A stretch of DNA of 64,000 nucleotides, taken from AC-56 sp963702195 (GTDB lineage: Bacteria > Actinomycetota > Thermoleophilia > Solirubrobacterales > 70-9). Location: the NCBI GenBank assembly GCA_963702195.1, contig OY969725.1, forward strand, positions 3,038,001-3,102,000. The letters run 5' to 3'. Positions 59,634-64,000 of the stretch are shown here, piece after piece. The stretch's first letter is position 1; each line of letters begins with the position of its first letter. Under the pieces are notes generated by a model, which saw only the letters and a list, made by a program, of their open reading frames with translations, had not been told where the DNA came from and did not search any database. The position numbers and the translations under genes were made by a program.

Positions 59634-59675
59634 TGCCCCGAGCAGGATTCGAACCTGCGGCCTACTCCTTAGGAG
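59634..59675 (-). other. 3' fragment of tRNA-Arg(CCT), probable attachment site
   Basis: On the minus strand the sequence is exactly tRNA positions 32-73: anticodon loop CTCCTAA (anticodon CCT), 3' anticodon stem GGAGT, variable AGGCC, T arm GCAGG-TTCGAAT-CCTGC, acceptor TCGGGGC and discriminator A. The 5' half is absent: the bases before the loop (AGGCC) do not pair with GGAGT and no D arm or GCCCCGA acceptor is found. Such 3' halves are the cores left by tyrosine-recombinase integration into tRNA genes. Confidence 0.85.
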
Positions 59676-59801
59676 GGCCTGCCGAGCGGGGACGGGCGAC
59701 CAAGTGCGGGCACGAATGGCCTGCAAATCAGTCGATTCGCAGATTATCGGATGACCGTCCGTGGCCCCTTCTGGGCAATGGCATGTACCCGTTTTGTACC
59801 T

Positions 59802-59825
59802 CTTGCCCGATCTAGATCGGGCAAG
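59802..59825. repeat. Perfect 24-nt palindrome
   Basis: CTTGCCCGATCT followed by its exact reverse complement, with CTAG at the centre. It lies 8 nt beyond the stop of the ribbon-helix-helix-like gene and beside a GTACC direct repeat. No T-run, so a simple terminator is not well supported. Confidence 0.8.
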
Positions 59826-59832
59826 CGAGAGA

Positions 59833-60195
59833 CTACGGGCCCGGCCTTTGCTCGTAGGCGGTCCGGGCCTGGGCTTCGTCGATCCGCAGCGTGGTCGCGA
59901 CGTCGGACCACGATCCGCCGTGGTCAACCGCCGAGCGCGCGAGTCGTCCCGCGATCTGGTCGAGCTCTGCGATCGACGCCCTGACCTCGGCGAGCGCGGC
60001 GATCGCCTGCTCCTCGGCCGGCGCCTGGGGCTCGACCTTCGCCACCGCTCGTCCTGACCGGCGCCTCAGCTCCACTTCGACCAGCCTTCCGAGGTACGCC
60101 GAGACCGAGATCCCGCGCGCCAGGGCGGCCTGGCGGAACGCAACCCAACGCTCGTCGTCGACAGCGACCCTGGAGACCTGTCCTTGAGCAGGCAT
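59833..60195 (-). CDS. Ribbon-helix-helix-like DNA-binding protein
   Basis: 120 residues. RVAVDDERWVAFRQAALARG with SVSAYLGRLVEVELRRR has the beta strand plus two helices of the MetJ/Arc (CopG) fold; a Gln/Ala/Glu-rich helical region follows. Such proteins are common on plasmids and integrative elements as partition, mobilisation or repressor proteins. ATG 60195 is preferred over an upstream start because the putative operator at 60199-60231 lies in front of it. Confidence 0.65.
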   Translation of the reverse strand: MPAQGQVSRVAVDDERWVAFRQAALARGISVSAYLGRLVEVELRRRSGRAVAKVEPQAPAEEQAIAALAEVRASIAELDQIAGRLARSAVDHGGSWSDVATTLRIDEAQARTAYEQRPGP

Positions 60196-60198
60196 GAC

Positions 60199-60231
60199 GT
60201 TGACAATGCTACATATCAACGGAGGTTGATA
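60199..60231. promoter_or_regulatory. Three GTTGAYA half-sites upstream of the RHH-like gene
   Basis: GTTGACA at 60199-60205, then TATCAAC-GGAG-GTTGATA at 60214-60231, a perfect 7-bp inverted repeat. The alternate orientation and position right before the start codon suggest an autorepressor site. Confidence 0.6.
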
Positions 60232-60622
60232 ATGTGCCCGGAGTGGTCTCGGCTGGGGCTCGAGCGTGCGCGTCGCGATGCCATTGCTGCAGGCCTGGCG
60301 CTACATGCTGGGCGCTGGTCCTGTTAGGTGCGCTCGGTCTCTGCTCGCCGCGGTGCTGATGATTCAGGGCTTGCGGCGGCGGCGCGGGAGGCTCGCGAGC
60401 CTGGCGCTCGCCCATCGACCAGCGTGCCCGCCGCGGGCGCCCCTTCAGCGCGCAGGCGGACCAAAGCAGAGCCCGGACCACGCAAAGCGGAACCCTCTAC
60501 AAGGGAGCGTCTCCTGTGAGTCGCGCTCGGGTCAATCGCGGCGGAAGAGTGTGCACGCACGCGCAGCGGGCTCGTCCTCGCGCGCGAGTGCGTGCCTTTG
60601 CGAATGATCCGACACCAGCGAT
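60232..60622. other. 391-bp region upstream of the ABC-3C operon
   Basis: No convincing gene. Near the 3' end an inverted repeat, GCACGCAC at 60553-60560 with GTGCGTGC at 60588-60595, lies 28-70 nt before the first gene and might be a regulator site. Confidence 0.4.
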
Positions 60623-61609
60623 GTGATCGGCGCTCGGACTGACGTCACCGGGATCAGTCAACCTACTCCCGTGATCAGCTTCGAGCAGCTCATCGGGGAG
60701 GGAGGCAGGGAGGGTGCCCGGACCAAGTTCCAAAGGCTGGTCGCGCAGCTCGTCGGCCTCCAGCACCAGGGCATGAAGATGCTCGACGCCAAGAGTGGGG
60801 ACTGGGGCCTTGACGTCATCGTCGGCGAGATCGATGAGGTCATCTCCGTCTGGCAGGCCAAGTTCTTCATCGACGGCGTCGGCGAGCCCCAAAAGGATCA
60901 GATCCGCGAGTCGTTCAAGCAGGTCATGAAGAAGGCGGAGGAGGAGGGGTTCACGGTCGACGTCTGGACGCTTTGCATCCCGATCGACCTAGACCCCGAC
61001 GCCCTGAAGTGGTGGACCGGCTGGAAGAAGCGGCAGGAGAAGGAGCATGAGGTCCGCGTCGAGCTATGGGCCCGGACCGGCCTGGAGCAGACCTTGCTGG
61101 CGCCGGACGCCGCCCACATCTACGGGCGGTACTTCCCGGCCACGGGCGAGCCGGAGAAGGCGCCAGCACCGCCACCGGTCGCGGAACTGCCTGAGGACGT
61201 CTCGTACGAGGACATGCTCTTCATCAAGCAACTCCAGGCTGCTCAGATCGTCGAGCTGGATTCGGCGAAGCAGCAGTTCTTCAACGCCGAAGCGCTTGCC
61301 CGGGAGGTCGCTGACAAGCGCGTCGCCGAGCACATGCAGGCACTCCAGGCTGAGCGCGCGGATCTGCGATCGATCTGGGAGGACCGCTTCAACCGGGCGT
61401 GCACGGAGCCCGACGGCGGGGACGGCCTCCTCCCCGACTTGCACCCCGACGTCATGGAGGCGATCGAGCGGCGGCACGACAGCGGGCGCGTGGAGGTGCT
61501 CCCCATGCACCTGATTCATCGTAAGGGCGCCATGCACCAGGTCGTGGAGAGTGGGACCGCTGGATGGGTGCGCGACTTCCGCGCGATCGTCGAGGCCCAT
61601 CGTGGCTGA
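60623..61609 (+). CDS. ABC-3C effector: restriction-endonuclease-like domain plus ABC-3C C-terminal domain
   Basis: 328 residues. The N-terminal domain looks like an Mrr-type PD-(D/E)xK nuclease: helix ARTKFQRLVAQLVGL, then SGDWGLDVIVGEI (Asp64 in the G-x-D position) and VISVWQAKFF with Gln78-x-Lys80. The C-terminal 140 residues (VSYEDMLFIKQLQAAQIVEL, later VLPMHLIHRKGAMHQVVES) match the helical domain shared by ABC-three-component effectors. Overlaps the next gene by 8 nt. GTG 60623 is used; GTG 60671 is a good alternative just before the conserved ISFEQL. No Shine-Dalgarno seen. Nuclease activity is inferred. Confidence 0.75.
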   Translation: MIGARTDVTGISQPTPVISFEQLIGEGGREGARTKFQRLVAQLVGLQHQGMKMLDAKSGDWGLDVIVGEIDEVISVWQAKFFIDGVGEPQKDQIRESFKQVMKKAEEEGFTVDVWTLCIPIDLDPDALKWWTGWKKRQEKEHEVRVELWARTGLEQTLLAPDAAHIYGRYFPATGEPEKAPAPPPVAELPEDVSYEDMLFIKQLQAAQIVELDSAKQQFFNAEALAREVADKRVAEHMQALQAERADLRSIWEDRFNRACTEPDGGDGLLPDLHPDVMEAIERRHDSGRVEVLPMHLIHRKGAMHQVVESGTAGWVRDFRAIVEAHRG

Positions 61610-62186
61610 GAACGTCCCCGCCATCGAGGGCCTGCCGGACGCGCTCCCGCTTCGGCCCGATGATCTCCTCGCCTTCCGCCTCGGACGGTTGATCCTCCTC
61701 CTCGACACCGTGCCCGGCCTACCGTCCCCGAAGCCCCTCGACGTGGAGCGCATCTCGCTCTACGACTTCTTCGCCGACAACCCCTTCCTGATCTTCGGCC
61801 GGGACACCGACGAGCACCAAACCCTCGTCCTCGCGGGCTTCGACTCCCGCAACCTCTCCTACCAATCGTCGGCGCAGCGGTTCTCATCCCGTCGCGAGCG
61901 CTTGCAGCACGACCTCGCGACCCTCGTCGCCTACGGGCTTACTTCGGCCACGACCGAGGCGCGACGGGTCGTGTATGCGCTGACCGACGCTGGTAGGGAT
62001 CACGCCGCCGCGCTCCGGTCGCTTTACGCGCAGGCGTATCGGTCGAGCGCCGCGCTCGTCGGGCGAGTGCTCAACAAGCTCTCCGACCGAGCCCTCCAGG
62101 AGCAGACGCGCAACTGGCTGCGCGCAGACGAGCTGCTCATCGACCTCTTCGAGCCGATTCCTGTGGACGCCGAGGCTACGTCATGA
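61602..62186 (+). CDS. ABC-3C middle component
   Basis: 194 residues. LPLRPDDLLAFRLGRLILLL, then DVERISLYDFFADNPFLIF and a winged-helix-like region (SSRRERLQHDLATLVAYGLT, EARRVVYALTDAGRDHAAAL). This is the pattern of the small middle proteins that link effector and ATPase in ABC-3C systems. The GTG start overlaps the effector stop by 8 nt and its stop overlaps the ATPase start as ATGA, so all three are made together. Confidence 0.72.
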   Translation: MAENVPAIEGLPDALPLRPDDLLAFRLGRLILLLDTVPGLPSPKPLDVERISLYDFFADNPFLIFGRDTDEHQTLVLAGFDSRNLSYQSSAQRFSSRRERLQHDLATLVAYGLTSATTEARRVVYALTDAGRDHAAALRSLYAQAYRSSAALVGRVLNKLSDRALQEQTRNWLRADELLIDLFEPIPVDAEATS

Positions 62187-64000
62187 GCCTGCGTCTCCGC
62201 GAACTTCGCCTCGTCGGCATCGGTCGCAACTACGGGGTCAACCTCACCACGGATGGCGAGCCGCGGCCTCTCTCGGTGATCGCGGGGGAGATCTCGACCG
62301 GGAAGACTTCCGTCCTCGAATTCATCGACTACTGCCTCGGATCGAGCCGGCATCCGAAGCATCTCGAAATCGAGCGGCGCGTTCGCGCGGCGCTCCTCGA
62401 GATCGAGGTCGAAGGCGAGATCAGCGTCATCGAGCGACCAACCTTTTCGAGCGATCTGTTCGCCACCGTCCATCGCTGCTCCCTAGACGAGCTGGGCGAA
62501 CCGCACGCGACCGAGCGGCGACCCGTCGAGACGCCGGGCGACCCGAACTCGCTCTCCGCCTTCCTCCTCACCGCCATCGGGCTGGAAGGAATGCAGCTCA
62601 AGCAGGCCCCGACGCAAGCGCAGTCGGCGGTCGACCCATTGTCGTTCCGCGATGTCATGCCGCTGTGCTTCCTGACGAACCAGCGCATGGACAACAAGGC
62701 CCTCCTGATCGAAACCAACCACATGCGCAACCTCAAGCTCGTCCAAGTCATCGAGATCCTCTTCGGCGTCTACGACGACCAGCTCGCGGCCATGGGCAAG
62801 CAGCTCGACACCATCGAGCAGGAGCGCCGTGATCTTGCCGCCGAGATCACCTCCCTGGAGACCTTCCTGGCGGAGAACGACGTTCCCGGAAGCCTCGAAC
62901 TCGATGCCCAGGCTGCCGCGTTGAAGGACAGGCTCATCGACGCCCGCACGCGGCTCGACAGCCTCAGCAGCCAGATGCAGGCGGCGACGATGTACGCAGC
63001 GGACGCTCGCGCGGAATATGCCGAGCGTCGCCGAGCTAGTGGGGAGTCGGCGGCCCGCCTGCGTGATCGCGAAACCCTGCTCCGTCGTCTCCTGCCCCTC
63101 CGAGGACAGTACGCGGAGGACGAGCGCAAGCTCATCTTCTTCCAGGAGGCGGACCAGTTGTTCGACCCCTTGCGCGTCCGCGTCTGTCCCGCCTGCATGC
63201 AGGAACTGCCCAAGCCGGTCGAGATCGAGGCCGGCGGCACGTGCTCGCTGTGCGAGCAACACATCCCGGTACAGCAAGAGCCCGTCGACATCGCCTCCGA
63301 ACGCGCCGCGGTCCGCGCTCGGCTCCAAGCGATCGACCGCTACATCGAAGACGTCGAGAAGCAGCTCGGCGAAGCACAGGCTGTCTACGAGCAAGCGACC
63401 GCGGCCGAGACGGCGGCGCAACGGAAGCTCGATAGCCAGGTCGGGAAGGACCTCTCACCCTTCATGGCGCAGCGCGACGAGCTGGTTCGGGAGCGCGAAG
63501 CGATCGAGGGCGAACAGCGCGAGGTCGCCCGTCAGATTCGCTGGCGCGAGAGTCTCGATCGGCGACGGGCGGATGCAGCCCGCCTCGATGAACGCGTCAC
63601 CGAGCTGCGTCAGCAGATCCAGGAGCTGCGAAGCAACCGTCCCGATCGCAAGCTCGTCACGAACGACCTTTCCGAGCGATTCGCCGAGCTGCTCAGCAGC
63701 TTCGGCTTCCCGAAGCTCAACGAGCCCGAACCGCCGACGATCAGTGACAAGTTCGTCCCCTACGTGCGCGGCAACCGCTACACCGACATTGGTTCGACGG
63801 GCGCCTTCACGCTCATCTCGCTCGCGTGGGAGCTAGCGATCTTCGAGCGCGCCGTCGAGCAGGGGGACCCCCATCCCGGGTTCCTCATGATCGACAGCCC
63901 GCAGAAGAACCTCAAGCCTGAAACGGGAGGGTCTGTCGGTGACGAATTCGTTGACACGGCAATCCCACGCCGGGTCTGGGAGCACATCGTGAGCTGGAGC
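62183..64000 (+). CDS. ABC-3C ATPase (DUF3732-like, SMC/Rad50-type), 3' truncated by window end
   Basis: At least 606 residues; the gene runs off the right edge. Walker A is SVIAGEISTGKTSVLEF at residues 32-48; a long helical region is broken by a zinc-hook-like pair CPAC (about 335) and CSLC (about 355); the ABC signature region is DIGSTGAFTLISLAWELA near 535-550; Walker B is GFLMIDSPQKNL near 565. The Rad50-like layout with DSPQKN is typical of DUF3732 ATPases in ABC-three-component systems. It is expected to sense DNA or phage-related signals and license the nuclease. Confidence 0.85.
   Translation, partial: MSLRLRELRLVGIGRNYGVNLTTDGEPRPLSVIAGEISTGKTSVLEFIDYCLGSSRHPKHLEIERRVRAALLEIEVEGEISVIERPTFSSDLFATVHRCSLDELGEPHATERRPVETPGDPNSLSAFLLTAIGLEGMQLKQAPTQAQSAVDPLSFRDVMPLCFLTNQRMDNKALLIETNHMRNLKLVQVIEILFGVYDDQLAAMGKQLDTIEQERRDLAAEITSLETFLAENDVPGSLELDAQAAALKDRLIDARTRLDSLSSQMQAATMYAADARAEYAERRRASGESAARLRDRETLLRRLLPLRGQYAEDERKLIFFQEADQLFDPLRVRVCPACMQELPKPVEIEAGGTCSLCEQHIPVQQEPVDIASERAAVRARLQAIDRYIEDVEKQLGEAQAVYEQATAAETAAQRKLDSQVGKDLSPFMAQRDELVREREAIEGEQREVARQIRWRESLDRRRADAARLDERVTELRQQIQELRSNRPDRKLVTNDLSERFAELLSSFGFPKLNEPEPPTISDKFVPYVRGNRYTDIGSTGAFTLISLAWELAIFERAVEQGDPHPGFLMIDSPQKNLKPETGGSVGDEFVDTAIPRRVWEHIVSWS

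Larger units (their letters stand above)
59494..59832. other. Integration-scar region: tRNA fragment, direct repeats, palindrome
   Basis: No gene seen. Contents in order: GTACC-CGCCTC-GTACC at 59545-59560; GGGCACGAA...CCTGCAAATC near 59608 and again near 59708; tRNA-Arg fragment at 59634-59675; a 17-nt sequence shared with 54975-54991; GTACC-CGTTTT-GTACC at 59785-59800; 24-nt palindrome at 59802-59825. Repeated short motifs around a tRNA end suggest one or more past integrations. Confidence 0.65.

Noticed and set aside
59319..59927. Minus-strand frame running through the tRNA fragment
   Set aside because: It reads through the tRNA fragment and the antisense of the carbonic anhydrase gene; frames of this kind next to tRNA ends are common false calls.
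60209..60481. 90-codon minus-strand frame upstream of the ABC-3C operon
   Set aside because: Arg/Pro/Ala composition without hydrophobic core, and it overlaps the putative RHH operator at its 3' end.
60623..64000. Classical type I/IV restriction system or SbcCD repair complex
   Set aside because: No methyltransferase, specificity or SbcD-type nuclease is present, and the ATPase is coupled to a small middle protein, which fits ABC-3C better.

Overview
The window is 64 kb of very GC-rich bacterial chromosome. Several traits point to an actinomycete, most likely class Thermoleophilia (Solirubrobacterales or relatives): many GTG/TTG starts and 4-nt start/stop overlaps, the rpsF-ssb-rpsR-rplI-dnaB-purA cluster, an F420-type nitroreductase-like protein, a two-domain ThyX, a TreT-type trehalose synthase, and Pro/Ala/Gly-rich secreted proteins. 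This placement is inferred from gene content; there is no 16S rRNA in the window.

Layout. 1-4.9 kb: partial enoyl-CoA hydratase, DUF385 protein, VOC protein, two small membrane genes between identical 30-nt hairpin repeats, a frameshifted nitrilase and a two-domain ThyX. 4.9-7.7 kb: an LPXTG-type cupredoxin and a membrane protein whose convergent stop codons were split by an IS481-family element, leaving a TCTAGG target duplication. 7.7-18 kb: CBS protein, saccharopine dehydrogenase-like reductase, SDR with a frameshifted DUF1326 gene, MMPL transporter, DUF2804 gene and a biotin-dependent carboxylase alpha subunit. 18-24 kb: purA, helicase loader, dnaB, rplI, rpsR, ssb, rpsF. 24-31 kb: secreted proteins, a GntR regulator with a palindromic operator, a frameshifted GT2 glycosyltransferase, a K+ channel. 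31-39.4 kb: tatA, GAP-family membrane protein, OtsA, TreT, an IMPase-like phosphatase, then an HtrA / histidine kinase / response regulator operon resembling mycobacterial MprAB-PepD. 39.4-46.5 kb: degenerate M28-like membrane protein, a FlgM-like small gene, thiL, a class A PBP, MscS. 46.6-54.8 kb: HAD, RDD-CPBP fusion and ABC exporter in one overlapping operon, L,D-transpeptidase, pyrE, a secreted carbonic anhydrase and an S53 peptidase.

54.8-64 kb is accessory in character. It holds an orphan amino-acid-type binding protein and a GlxA regulator divergent to an HD / AhpD-like / carbonic anhydrase operon. Next come a 42-nt 3' fragment of tRNA-Arg(CCT), which looks like an integration scar, repeats around it, and a ribbon-helix-helix-like gene with a putative operator. 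The right end holds a three-gene overlapping operon matching an ABC-three-component (ABC-3C) conflict system: a restriction-endonuclease-fold effector, a middle component, and an SMC/Rad50-like ATPase cut by the window end.

Two observations stand out beyond the ABC-3C system. First, a GGGGC-TAAA-GCCCC hairpin repeat sits in the same orientation 13-17 nt upstream of the start codons of three unrelated genes (14163, dnaB, the M28-like gene), none of which has a visible Shine-Dalgarno sequence. Second, several otherwise intact genes carry small indels in G/C-rich runs, which may be real decay or assembly error.
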